From Maylandia zebra (Eukaryota; Chordata; Actinopteri; Cichliformes; Cichlidae): DNA of 64,000 nt. Made by a program: the position numbers and the translations under genes. The notes beneath the pieces are model-generated. The model worked only from the letters and a program-made list of their open reading frames with translations, ran no database searches and had not been told where the DNA came from. The DNA lies in contig NC_135172.1 in assembly GCF_041146795.1 (NCBI RefSeq), positions 15,789,123 through 15,853,122 of the forward strand, written 5' to 3'. Positions 22,440-33,209 of this stretch are shown one piece after another. The stretch's first letter is position 1; each line of letters opens with the position of its first letter.

Positions 22440-25400
22440 TTAGGGGTGGAATTTACTGATGTGTCTGTTTCTGTCCCCGGTCTGTGTAAAAGTCTGTGCA
22501 CAGTGGGGGCAGGAGTACGGTCTCTCCCCTGTGTGTATCCTCATGTGAACATTTAGTTTGTCTTTGCTAATAAAGCGTTTGCTGCAGCAGGTGCACGCAT
22601 ACGGTTTATCTCCCGTGTGGTAGCGCTGGTGCATCTTCAGCTCTGTCATGCGGCCATAAGTTCTACCGCACTGGGGACACTCGTAACTGGGCCGAACCTC
22701 CATGTGCTGTCTGCTGTGTAGGCGCAACCCGCTGGACGACCTGAAACTCTTACTGCACTGGGAACACTGGTAAGGTTTTTCTCCTGTGTGGATGTGCACA
22801 TGTAGCTTGAGGCTCGCTGCGGATGGGAAGCCGTTCCCACAGATGGAGCAGAGATGAGGTCTCTCCCCCGTGTGGATCGTCAGGTGTTTCTCCAGCTTAT
22901 TCTTGTTCAGGAACGTCCTCCCGCAGACGGAGCAGGTCTGCGGCTGCTCTCCCTCGTGTGAACTCATGTGTTCCGTCAGCTCCATCAGGGTGGAGAAAGC
23001 AAAATCGCACCGAGTGCAGGAGTAGGGCCTCTCCTTCTTGAATTTCCTGTGTTTGAGGCAGTGCTGCTCTAGATCTTCCCTCTCCTCAAAGGTTTCAATA
23101 CAACAGGTGCACTGGTACGGTCTTTCTTCAGTATGAGTCCGCAGGTGATACTTCAAAGCGGTTAACTGCAGAAAGACGGTGTCGCAGTGTGGACATTTAG
23201 ATTCGCGCCTGTTATGGACCATTAAGTGCCTCTTATAGTGGGAAAGCTTGAGGAAGTGTTTGCGGCACAGTGCACAGTAATACTGTTCGCTTTCATGACT
23301 TTGCTCGTGCTTCTTCAGAGCATACTCAACTTTAAACTTCTTTCCACACGTGCTGCAGGAATAAGACTTCTGATGCACCGCCATGTGTACCTCCAGTTCT
23401 TCAAGACTACCAAAGGTTTCATCACACTTTGGGCAGGTCCCCTTGTTTTCTTTCACATGTACCTCCAGGTGTTTGTTGAGGTCTTCCACAAAGGCAAAGT
23501 CTGTCTGACAATCAGGGCACGTGAAACACTCCCCATTCGATGCTTTCCTATGAGTCACTATGTGCCGTTTCAAGTGATACATTCGGCGGAATTCTTTGCC
23601 GCAGTCGCCACAGACAAGGCTTCGAGGACCCGACGCGACCTTCTTGTGTAATTTAAGGTGACTCGCAAGCGCAGCCTTCTCCTTGAACTGTTTATCGCAT
23701 GCGAGACATGTCAGGCCTTCGACTGCGTGGGTTTTCTTGTGCGCTCTCATATCGAGCCAGCTACTGAAACTTTTGCCACATTTAGAGCAGATGTATTTGC
23801 CCAGATTGTGCTGGTTCCTTACATGTCGGGTCATGTGGTAGGACTGGCTAAAAGTCATGGCGCAGACAGGACAGCTGAAGGGTTTCTCCTTTGTGTGTGT
23901 CCTCATGTGTCTCATGAGTTTGTTTGGCCCTCTAAAGCGTCTGTTTATGCAGATGGGACAGAAATGGCCTTTTGTTTTCGCAGTGGCGGTGGGGTTTTCT
24001 TTCGGTCTCCCTTCATCTTGAGATGGTGCTTCATCGGAATTTCCTTCTTCCATCAAAACATTCGCTTTGGATCCCGTATCCTGAAAATCCCTGTTACCGA
24101 AAGCTGGATCGTCACTTGTTATTTCTTCAATCTTCACTTCGACTCTCTCGATTTGCTGAGAACTTTGTCCCTCTGTGTGGGTAGAGAAACTTTTGCTGTC
24201 TGACTCGACATGACTAGAAAACACGTCGCTGTTGGATAATTTTTCACGACATTCTGGATATGACAGAACATCTGACTTGTGCTTCCTCTTGTGACTTTTC
24301 AACTCTGCAAAGCTCTCTAAAGTTATCCCACAGGCAGTGCAGACATGCTGTCCTGCACCGTGCTGGTTCCTCAGGTGTCGGGTCATGTGGTACGACTGGC
24401 TGAAGCTCATAGAGCAGACAGGGCAGTTGAACGGTTTCTCCTTTGTGTGAGTCCTCATGTGTCTGGCAAGCTTGTGAGCGTCTCTGAAGCGGCGATCGGG
24501 GCAGATGGGACAGTAGGGACCTTTTGGTTTAGTTGAAAATGGATCAAAGTCCTCATCATTGGTGTTGTCGTCATCCTCAAAACCATCACTAGTTTTGTTG
24601 TACCTGTGCTTGTTCAGCTTGTGTAAAGATGAAGATGAGGCTCCATTTTCATTATCGCAAGTCAGATTGGTCTCACTAGTAGTCTGAGACTCTGCATCGT
24701 TGTCATTATTACAGAGCTTATCATTGCTGTAGCAGTTACCTTTGGGTTTGAGTGACTGAGTTTTAGTCAAGCGCGTGTTTGTTTTTGACCTTTTTTCCCC
24801 ACGGCGAGGCCTTCCTCTTTTAGCTTTTCTTTGAACCGGTGGTTCTAAGTCATCTCCAATGTCCACGCTGACTTCATGAATATCAAACAGCTGAGATCCA
24901 TTTAGCAAGGTTTCCACTTCTTTACCAATAACTAACGCTGTGGTCAAAGTCAGACTTTCTCTCCCATTCAGAAGCCTCTCTCTGAGCTGTGGGTAGCTTG
25001 TTTTCTCAATCAGCTGATTCAAGAGGAGTTCATCCTTCAAGTGTCCATAACTGCAAGGCCTGAGCAGCTCTTCTAAAGCAGACACAAACTGATCTACAGT
25101 CTCTCCAGGCATCTGAGCCCTTTGGTGGAATTTAAGGCGGTGCATCTGAGTGGTGTGATCAGAGCTGAAGTAAGCTGTCAGTGTTGATATGGCTGCTGCG
25201 TAGGTGGTGTCATTTTGGATCAGTGTTGTGAAGATACGCTGCCCCTCCGGGCCAAGGCAGTTCTGTAAGAGCAGACACTTACTGGAGTCGACCAGCTCTT
25301 TTTCACTGAGTGCTTCGACATAGTGTTCGAACGCTTTGAGCCATTTAGACCAAAGCAAGGCTGGCTCACCGTGGACAGGCAAGAAAGGTGGAGGCGGGGA

Positions 25401-25490
25401 CAGGATTATCAGCAGTGGCTCTGCAAGGGGCTCCAAAGCAGGGTCCTGTTTTATCACATCCTCATCTACCTTCACAGATACTTCACTCAT
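22440..25490 (-). CDS. gag-like domain / AT-hook / 21 C2H2 zinc-finger fusion protein
   Basis: One uninterrupted frame of 1016 codons. Residues about 43-200 resemble the capsid region of a Gypsy-type retrotransposon gag (LWSKWLKAFEHYVEAL, NCLGPEGQRIF, HRLKFHQRAQMPGETVDQFV, LIEKTSYPQLRERLL). There is no CCHC knuckle, protease or polymerase. Residues 224-233 carry an AT-hook-like core (KRGRPRRGEK), followed by an acidic linker. There are 21 complete C2H2 fingers: three at 326-410, then 18 from 510 to the C-terminus, several with TGE(R/K)PY linkers. Fingers 1-2 and 4-5 are near copies of each other. Likely role: a nuclear sequence-specific DNA-binding protein, with the gag part possibly mediating oligomerisation as SCAN domains do. 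The start is the first ATG of the frame. A GT-AG intron probably precedes it (acceptor at 25612-25613). I do not recognise a named orthologue. Confidence 0.9.
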   Translation of the reverse strand: MSEVSVKVDEDVIKQDPALEPLAEPLLIILSPPPPFLPVHGEPALLWSKWLKAFEHYVEALSEKELVDSSKCLLLQNCLGPEGQRIFTTLIQNDTTYAAAISTLTAYFSSDHTTQMHRLKFHQRAQMPGETVDQFVSALEELLRPCSYGHLKDELLLNQLIEKTSYPQLRERLLNGRESLTLTTALVIGKEVETLLNGSQLFDIHEVSVDIGDDLEPPVQRKAKRGRPRRGEKRSKTNTRLTKTQSLKPKGNCYSNDKLCNNDNDAESQTTSETNLTCDNENGASSSSLHKLNKHRYNKTSDGFEDDDNTNDEDFDPFSTKPKGPYCPICPDRRFRDAHKLARHMRTHTKEKPFNCPVCSMSFSQSYHMTRHLRNQHGAGQHVCTACGITLESFAELKSHKRKHKSDVLSYPECREKLSNSDVFSSHVESDSKSFSTHTEGQSSQQIERVEVKIEEITSDDPAFGNRDFQDTGSKANVLMEEGNSDEAPSQDEGRPKENPTATAKTKGHFCPICINRRFRGPNKLMRHMRTHTKEKPFSCPVCAMTFSQSYHMTRHVRNQHNLGKYICSKCGKSFSSWLDMRAHKKTHAVEGLTCLACDKQFKEKAALASHLKLHKKVASGPRSLVCGDCGKEFRRMYHLKRHIVTHRKASNGECFTCPDCQTDFAFVEDLNKHLEVHVKENKGTCPKCDETFGSLEELEVHMAVHQKSYSCSTCGKKFKVEYALKKHEQSHESEQYYCALCRKHFLKLSHYKRHLMVHNRRESKCPHCDTVFLQLTALKYHLRTHTEERPYQCTCCIETFEEREDLEQHCLKHRKFKKERPYSCTRCDFAFSTLMELTEHMSSHEGEQPQTCSVCGRTFLNKNKLEKHLTIHTGERPHLCSICGNGFPSAASLKLHVHIHTGEKPYQCSQCSKSFRSSSGLRLHSRQHMEVRPSYECPQCGRTYGRMTELKMHQRYHTGDKPYACTCCSKRFISKDKLNVHMRIHTGERPYSCPHCAQTFTQTGDRNRHISKFHP

Positions 25491-25611
25491 TGTTAGGTTT
25501 TATGAAGTTTGCTCACAGGGGCTAATTTTTTTCCTTCTCCCAGTCCAGTAAGACTTCACTCACTCTAAGACGTCACTCTGTGAACTCTGTGTTCCTGCCA
25601 TCCGAGCTCAT
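25491..25611 (-). other. probable 5' UTR part of exon 2 of the zinc-finger gene, with a 12-codon uORF
   Basis: On the minus strand 'tgttttcctag' is a good acceptor, with the exon beginning at 25611. The exon starts with an ATG that opens a 12-codon frame ending in TGA at 25573-25575, upstream of the main ATG at 25490. No in-frame extension of the main protein reaches this exon start. Confidence 0.4.
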
Positions 25612-26186
25612 CTAGGAAAACAGTAAAATATACAAACACAAATTAGCTTCAGGCGTAGTTTCTCCACATGCAGATTATTTCACTAAAATACACGCCTCAC
25701 TATAATTACAGCAGCTTAATACCACAGTCTAATAATAACTCACACATTCATTGAGGTTATTATTCATTTTGAGTTCATTTATGTTAATAAAGGAAAATAG
25801 CTTTACTTGTTGTAACTCTGACCTTAACCTTAAGCATGATTTGGGCGAAGACTAATTAGATCATCACTGTGTGCAAGTTTCACTACACTCTGACCAATAA
25901 CGTAGGAGTGGCAGCGATTCTTGAGAATAATAGTTGGATGGTTCTCTGTGACTGAATTAAGTTGCATTATTGGTCGGTGGGATGAATGTGTTAGCAAGGT
26001 ATGTTGAGCCTGTAGTCAGAGTTTTCTGTGTTATGCAGACGGCTCTCATTTTACTTGGCTAGATCACCATGCTGAATTTTGCATTTCTCAAACTGGTTGA
26101 ACTGGCTGTTCAGAATTTCAGTTTCAAATCAGCTGAAAATGCCACATTTTCATTGATCTTATTTGTATTTGCTTTACATGTTTTAT
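25612..26186. other. probable first intron of the zinc-finger gene, proximal part
   Basis: AT-rich sequence with nothing recognised, lying between the putative acceptor and the hAT-type element. Confidence 0.35.
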
Positions 26187-26194
26187 ATGTGCAG

Positions 26195-27477
26195 TAGAGC
26201 AGGGCGATATGGCCAAAAATATTTATCACGATATATATTTGAAAATTTGCGATAACGATATAACCGACGATATAATTGATGCGAGACAAAATACAACTCC
26301 ACAACATTACTAGCGCAAAAAGACAACCTTCCATTTATTTTCACTTAAACAAGAAGCTGGTTTTTATGTACATTAAAGCTTTATAAAAATGTAACAGTGC
26401 AAATGCAAATTCCTTGCTGAAAGTTTAACCAAAAGGCATTTCCAGTAGAAATGGGCTGACATATCCTGAGCATAACCATGTATAATATCCACTGAAGTTA
26501 AAAAGAGGTGCTTTGCAACATTAAACTGCAGTGTGCAGTACGTATTTTTCGGACCATAAGGTGCAACCTTGTATTGTGGATGGATTATCTCAGTTGTTCT
26601 CCTGACTGAAGTTTGGTCCGTTTACAGCATCCTGCCATGCGATTGCATTTGTCTCTAACTATCAGGAACTTTAACGTTAACTTTTATAAGTGGAAAAGTG
26701 TTAGAGTTCATCCTCCAGCTTCACTGTTTATGTTATGCTAACATAGCTGTGTCGCTAGCGATCAGGTAGCACATCATTATATACCAGCTAGCCCAACTTC
26801 AGTAACCCTACAAACGTCCCTGCTGTTTAGTTTCCTGTCTTCATTTATGTTGGACGTGATAGCAGAGCTGTTCGTTTGAATTTTTCCAGAAATCTCTCAG
26901 TCAGAACGTGCTATATCATGCTTAGGTAACTAGCGAAACTAGCGAGCTAACTTCCGCTAGCTTCCTGCTAACTTCTAACTCCGTTAAATGTAATACATTT
27001 TGTTTTCATGGATGCCTGGAAGTTAAACTTCATAGTTACACCTGGTAAAGCAGCAATGCTGATCGTTTTATTAAAGATGAAAGAATTTAGACAGTTTTTA
27101 ACGCTCAGTGATGCTGCAGTGTTCGTTTGACCTGAAGCATACGGAGTTTAGGACCCAGATTACTCCCAGATTTAAGAGCATCTTAGTCCGACAAATACGA
27201 CAATAACGACGGCCGCTTGCATGTTCTGCAAAAAAATGTGCTTTGTGGTGTATCTGACGGACAAACACCAAACCAGTTCCACATCACTGAAGTTGCACCA
27301 TTTTTACAAACCAATTCTGGTTCATCTGTTTCACTCAACAATCGGCCATGTGCGTATGAAAACAAAGGCACTGCGCATGCGCGTTTTACTCATATTCTAT
27401 CGCGATAATTCATTTTCCTATTGTTGCCTAACATTATACCGGTATTACTGTGAACGGTATAATATGGCCCAGCACTA
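26195..27477. mobile_element. non-autonomous hAT-type element with 8-bp target duplication
   Basis: The 1283-bp element starts 'tagagcagggcgatatgg' and ends with the imperfect inverted counterpart 'taatatggcccagcacta'. Both sides are flanked by the perfect octamer atgtgcag (26187-26194 and 27478-27485). Near each end are AT/CG-rich palindromic stretches ('tatcacgatatatatt', 'attataccggtattac'). No transposase frame was found inside. An 8-bp duplication and a terminal TAG-type repeat fit the hAT superfamily. Confidence 0.82.
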
Positions 27478-27485
27478 ATGTGCAG

Positions 27486-29080
27486 CTTGTTAAGCTTCAC
27501 CTTACTAACACCACAGGATGAAGCCCAGCTGTAATGCAAACTTCACATTGCATTGTCTGGCAAATTTACAAAAAAATCAATGTTTTTATGTTTGCTTCTA
27601 CTATTTTTTTTAACACTGCTGGAACACTTCCTCAAATAGTGTAACTACCTTTAAACTAGGTTATATTACTCTCACTTCCACCTTGCAAAAAGTAAAAGTG
27701 GCTTCTATGTTTTCTGAGTGGACTAGGCAGTGCTTAGCTGATTGAGTTTCTGTGAAACTCCCCTTTTTATTTGAGCACATGCAGATCCTAAAGTAGAAAG
27801 GCTGTGTTAACACAGAGAGATTATAACCAGCGCTGCGATACCTGCCACTGTCCAATTTGCACAAAACAGCTTCATCAGGGATTCAAACGGGCCATATTTT
27901 TATGGTAAGCCGTGGTGAGAGGCTGCTAGATGTCGATTGCAGTTGCAGTGAAGTTGCCTGTTTACCTGAATTGCACAGACCTGGAGAATGGTCAGCTGGC
28001 AAATGAATAGTGGACATGTGAAATTGGTCAAAAATAGAAATATGGTGCTGCACTAAAAACTGCCTTGTGATTGATTTGGTTGCCTGTACTTTGGAACACG
28101 TCAACCTGTCTGTAAACAATTACCAGCTGCTGACGAGCAAATGACTTCTTGTTCCAAAGTGACATCTTTTGAAACATGTTAGTTTTAGTAGTAGGGCACA
28201 AGGTGTCCTCTGCAGACAATCACTCCTCATACAGTCTGACAAACCCTGTATCGTTTAATTACTGCTTGGTACCATCGTTAATTGTGACAGCCAATTTTGA
28301 TTTAGTTTTAGTCATAATCTTTTGACTAAAATCTTCTTTGAGTCTTATTCATAATTTAGGGATCTGAATTCTTTCAGCTTTAGTAGAATAAATCTAAAGT
28401 TTATTGTTTATTGTAAAAGTCTGTGGTGAGAGTTGCTCCACATGGTTTACAAAATGTCTTATTTTCCCTGATATCAAATGTGAAATGTTTCATTCTGGTC
28501 TCCTGGTCCTCTCAAGTGCTGACGTTTTGTCATGTGTTCATGAGAAACCGGGCAGCGAGGTTAAACGTGTACGTCTAACCTTGCTGCACAAGGACACTAC
28601 TTCTGACTGGATGCCTTCCAAACTCCTCCCGCCTTTCTACAAAACTTAATTGGTTCTGATTGGATCTCTGGAATATTTTTATCTTGGTGTATTAGTTGAT
28701 GAAAGCCCATCTATGAATCCTCACAGTGGTTAGGGTCGTGGGGGACTGGAGGTATCCCGGCTACCATACCGTGAGAGGCACTGTACATGCTGGACCGATC
28801 GAACAGCCAGAATTACTGGTCAAAGAAATTAATGCTGCTTGGTGGTTAGTGAGTGGTTAAAGACAAGTTGCCGTCTTTCAAAAAATTACTGTTTCAGCTC
28901 CTTGTCCATTATGGCCACCCTCTCTTTAAGCCAACTTTTCTGCCTCCTTCAGTGGAAAAACTTCAAGTGCTTAATTATAAAAATAAGCTGGACATTTTGT
29001 CTTTTCCACGCACATCAGAATCAAACTGATCACCTCCCTCAAAGAAATAATCGCAGTAGGTTATACCAGTATGATGGTGA
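27486..29080. other. probable first intron of the zinc-finger gene, distal part, with repeat fragments
   Basis: No gene was recognised. Around 27840-28160 the phrases 'gattgcagttgcagtgaagttgcctg' and 'acctgtctgtaaacaa' resemble a dispersed element that also seems to occur at 40480-40700. At 28725-28815 the phrase 'ctggaggtatcccggctacc' resembles the 3' part of a common fish LINE/SINE family. Confidence 0.35.
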
Positions 29081-29560
29081 CTCTGGCCCCCTCAAAGTGA
29101 GTGACTGCGGCGCGGCCCTGCGACCAGCAACACGGTGCACGCGCTAACGGTTTTTAACGTCCCTCTTCCACAGCGTCAAAGGGAAGAGAAGATTTTATAG
29201 CCACAGAGAAAAGAGGAAGCACTGAAGGAAGCATGAAGGAATGGAGGACGCGAAAACTCACCAAACCAAACTGGGTCACAAGTCACGGCACGGACAGACG
29301 GACGGACGCAGAGACGGTGAGGGGAGGGACCGCAGACTCAGCTCCGAGCCGCAGCCGTCAGCATCCCGGCAGCATGCTCCTCTCTGCAGCCGCGCACTTT
29401 AAAACACTCATTACATCTAAACGCTATGCTCACAACCAAAGCATGGAGTGAAAAACATAACCGCCATGTTAGCAGAGCTTCTTCCGGACACTGCCTCCCC
29501 TCTCACGGGGGTCTGTGTCAGCGCCCCACAGCGCCCTCAGCTGGCTGGAGGGGCGTATAA
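29081..29560. promoter_or_regulatory. CpG-rich, probably bidirectional promoter region
   Basis: CpG dinucleotides are much denser here (for example 'gcggcgcggccctgcgacc' and 'cggacggacgcagagacgg') than in the surrounding AT-rich DNA. On the minus strand a strong splice donor (TTTGGTTTG|GTGAGT) ends an exon at 29262, which would splice to the acceptor at 25612-25613. On the plus side a small candidate gene starts at 29747. No TATA box was seen. The call is an inference from composition and splice signals. Confidence 0.5.
29262..29450 (-). other. putative non-coding first exon of the zinc-finger gene
   Basis: The donor boundary at 29262 is well defined (GTGAGT). The upstream limit is arbitrary because no start site can be read. 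The exon is GC-rich and has no long open frame continuing into exon 2. Confidence 0.35.
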
Positions 29561-29746
29561 TCCGCGACCCTTAGCCTTAATTTTAGCGGAAACAGCTGCT
29601 TTCTTCTACTAAGACCAAAGAGGTATTTTTATATTCAATACTTCATTAACGATTAACAATTTGTTGACCACTTAAAGTGTATCCCATTAAAACAATAACG
29701 TGTCTCAGTGTCTCTGTAAGGTGTTGCACATTTTCCGGATGCATCA

Positions 29747-31509
29747 ATGGATTTGAATAAGGCAGAAGGTAAACAGGGAAGCAAGTTTAATGAAATCTCG
29801 TTTCACCTCATTTCTTCTGATTCTTTACGGTCTGAAGATTTCCATCAGTGTTAACGAATGCTTTAACTAATTAACGTTATTTATTAAAGTATTCACCTGC
29901 TGTCTGGGATTGAAACAAAAACATGGCAGCACAATCGGTGGTGGTGTGTTGTGAAGTACCTGTGGGGAATAAATGCACCGTGAGCTGCTCAAACCAGTGT
30001 TACAGACTTTTAATGAGACTTTAAAAAAAGTTTACAGTGTGCCGCACTCTTACTCAAACTGTTTCTCTCCTGTTTGAGGGATTTCTGTGCTTTGTGTGTG
30101 TTTTTCTTCGTCTCATTATTGCTGCACGCACACTTTGGGGACACAGGATCCAAACAGTGTTACTGCTGAAGGTTGAACAATATTTTAAGTATACTTCTGC
30201 ATTTGGGAAGAGACAGAGGCATCAGAAACAAATGCATGCCAAAGCCTTTTATTGGTTGAACCGACTTTTAATTTGCAAATAAACCAAAAATTGCAGATTC
30301 ACTGTGTTGCAGCTGTTATTAAATTAAATTAAACTTAATTTATATATTATGTGTATAATCACAACAGCAGTTCTTCAAGGCGCTTTATAATGTAAGATAG
30401 AGATCCTATGATAATATAGAGAAAACTAACAATCAGATGACCGCCTTTGAGCAAGCACTTGGCAACTGTGGGAAGGAAAAACTCCCTGCTTTACCCTATC
30501 CGATTGGGGATGATGAGAAACAGGACAAAAAAAAAAAAACACCAGGTATGTGAGGATTTCCATTTTATACTTATGTTTCACCCACTCCGATTGCATTTGA
30601 CCACATAACTTTTCCTTGTAGATGAAGAGTTTTCAGGATTTCTCATAAAAGCATACTAAACTTGTCAGTGTCTTGGTAATGATCAAACAACTTTTAAAGC
30701 TGCTGTACTTTTAAGATCGTTATCCCGTTGAAAGGTCCATGTGCAGTACATTTTCAGCTTTCAGAGAAGACTAACATATCTTCAAACACTCAGCGTGTTG
30801 CAGAATTTAAGGTTAGATCAGTTACTGCAAGCTGCACAGTCCCCGAGGGAGTGAAGTAACCGGAGCATTTCCACCACCCTTACTCACAGTGGATATGACT
30901 TTCTGCTGCTTTGGCTTGCCCTAAATGTCTTCTTACTGCTGTGGTCCCCCCAAAACCAGACTGTTTTTTGTTTTTTAGTTTAAATATATGATATGTTTGC
31001 TAAGTGCGGTTGGGAATAAAATTAAAGTTTCTGACATGCACAAATCGTTAAGGTTTTATTTACATTGTAAAGTGTAAATAAATTACATTTATTTACACTA
31101 CATTCACACAATTCTTTCTCTGCAGCAAAGGCTTTTCCTGACGTCCAGGTTTACACAGCAGATCCTGAAAGCAGCGTCTCAGCGCTGACATCTACGGTAA
31201 TCTGAGCCTCCGACTGTAATTTCAAGGCTTTAATGGTGTGATAAATGCGGGGAACTGACTACTTTTTCTACCACTGATTGTTGGCTTTTTCAATGTAACT
31301 GAACAATTTCCAAGGGTTGTACTTGTTTTTTTTCAAAAACAAGACAATTTTCTGAAGAACATGTATTTTGATATATTAAAATTACCTTTTTGGACTTCTA
31401 CCTTAAGGTTTTTAATGCGTGGCTTTAACCACCTTATACTGCAGATTTGAAAAGAGCGCAGCACGACTATAATGAATGCACTTTGCAAAAAGGCACTTCA
31501 CAACACTGA
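29747..31509 (+). CDS. candidate small three-exon gene (46 codons), weakly supported
   Basis: The exons would be 29747-29768 (ATG in a good context, catcaATGG), 31126-31196 and 31462-31509 (TGA). All introns are GT-AG and the phases join, giving MDLNKAEAKAFPD ... YNECTLQKGTSQH. AATAAA overlaps the stop and another lies 31515-31525, so a transcript end nearby is plausible. The start sits next to the CpG-rich region, which would make this gene divergent from the zinc-finger gene. The weak points are short exons, a second-choice acceptor for exon 3 (an upstream AG at 31443-31444 would give an immediate stop), and no family I recognise. It may be coincidence. Confidence 0.25.
30355..30510 (-). 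repeat. LINE 3' tail, minus orientation
   Basis: Reverse complement of the tail seen at 3596-3787 and 43680-44012: 'aaggcgctttataatgtaa', 'gagcaagcacttggc' and 'ggaaggaaaaactccct'. Diverged. Confidence 0.55.
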
Positions 31510-31709
31510 ATAAATCTTTAAATAAAAAAGAAAGAAAGAAAAAAAGCTTTGGCACCCCCCTTTCCTTCTTTTTAATAAAATCCCCACAAGCAAAGCATTA
31601 TTCATTCCTCTGAACATGCTACATGTGAAAGCACCGCCTTAAATCGGTTTACGCAATGAAGACAATGATGCAAGGAGACACTGTTGCAACACAACGGACC
31701 ACACAGACA

Positions 31710-33209
31710 CACGGGTAAACAATGACCATTTATTCACACACTGTATGGGGCTCAGGCGTGACAGGGTGAGGCGAGGCTGTTGGCCGGCGGGGCGGGTGAG
31801 GAACCTTTAAAGTATACATGATGAGCAAAAACCTTACAGAGAAATTTTATTTGCACTTGAAGAAAAGTACAAAGTACATGTGTGGTCTGGATTGCTGCTC
31901 CTTGAGGTGATGGTGGGGCTTCATGAAGTTCAACCATACTCAGTCTGAAGGAGGAGAAACCTCTTAAACATCCCGGGCACTTGTTCCACTCTGTCAGTCA
32001 CTGTGTCTTACACTAGTAAACGTCTTCTCCTCTCTCTTGTCAGTAAGTGTACGTGAATGTTCTCCAGTGCCGTTTACTTTGACTCGCACAAACATGGCCA
32101 GACTACATACAAGAGCACACGCAGTAGAAAGTAGAGTCTCCCTGTACAAAATCCATCTCACAAAATATACAAACATACGCACAGTGGCACACTTTGCTCA
32201 GCAGTGAACTACACGGACGGATGAACAAGCTTCTGAAATTAGCAACTCACACGCATGCTCGTACGCACACGTCTCACAGTGAAATTCATTTTATTTAAAA
32301 ATGTAACCTCGAACAGAACAGATATGAAGTGTGTGTGTGGAGGGTGGAGAAAGCAGGGAAGGGGTCAACTCAGTGCAAGTATTATGGCTTGGGAGCACTG
32401 ATAACAGGCAGTAGACGGTAAAAAAAAACATGGTTTCCATTTAGTCCACACTGTTCTCAGAAAGCACTCAGCACCCTTATTATGGATGCTGAATGCCAAA
32501 GAAGCCCTGCCACGCTCACTCTCCATCCTTTTCAAGTTAAAAAACAAAAAAACAACTGTGATTATCGATTGTTTTCTTCTTCTGTGGTGTTCTTTTAAAG
32601 CTGACAGCTCCGAGTTTGTGTACGTGAACCAGCCTGTGAACAAAAGCTGCTCCGTTCTGTGCCGTCTCTTAACAACTCTCCTCAACCTTGAAGCTTCTCT
32701 CTCCCAGTGGGAGATACTGAAATGGTGCATCAGAGAGAGAGTGTGAGTGTGTGTGTTCTTGTGCACTTATGTGTAAAATACAGAAAACAGAGGATAATCT
32801 TTGTGCTGAAATCCCAGGATCCATCAGCTTGAGGTTGAATTCTCTCTTTGACAATAACACATAGTGACTAATCTAGTCATCACTCTCGGCGGAGCGTCTC
32901 TGGAATAGGCAGGAATATCAGGTGGTGAATGTGTGTTTGTGAGCACAGTGACACAGAGGCATAAAAGAGCTGCACACACACACACACACACCCGTCAACT
33001 TGGGGCCTGCGTGAACGGGGGGAGAAGGCGAGTGAGAAGTTTAAGTTTAGTCCTTCGGGGCATGAAGGGGTGATTCAACACCAGTCCGTCCCACGTCTCC
33101 TCACCTCGTCTTCTGTCTCCTTTAGTCCAAACGCACGCCAGCGCTCTCCTTTCCTTCAATACATGTGTACATGTGTGAATAGTATCTTGTGCGGATTTTG
33201 TCTCTAGAG
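31710..33209 (-). other. probable 3' UTR of the Sidekick gene
   Basis: Sequence directly downstream of the Sidekick stop with no coding feature. A canonical AATAAA on the minus strand lies at 31729-31734 (TTTATT on plus), and a second near 32288. A short AC repeat sits at 32972-32992. The extent is inferred from the distal signal. Confidence 0.45.

Noticed and set aside
23226-24203. Two open frames (141 and 181 codons) on the plus strand
   Set aside because: They are antisense to the zinc-finger exons; composition follows the complementary codons.
22440-25490. Reading the N-terminus of the zinc-finger protein as a SCAN domain
   Set aside because: Length and residue pattern look more like ordinary Gypsy gag than SCAN; kept as gag-like pending a profile search.
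32365-32766. 133-codon frame in the Sidekick 3' flank
   Set aside because: Lies in the probable 3' UTR and lacks any coding signature.
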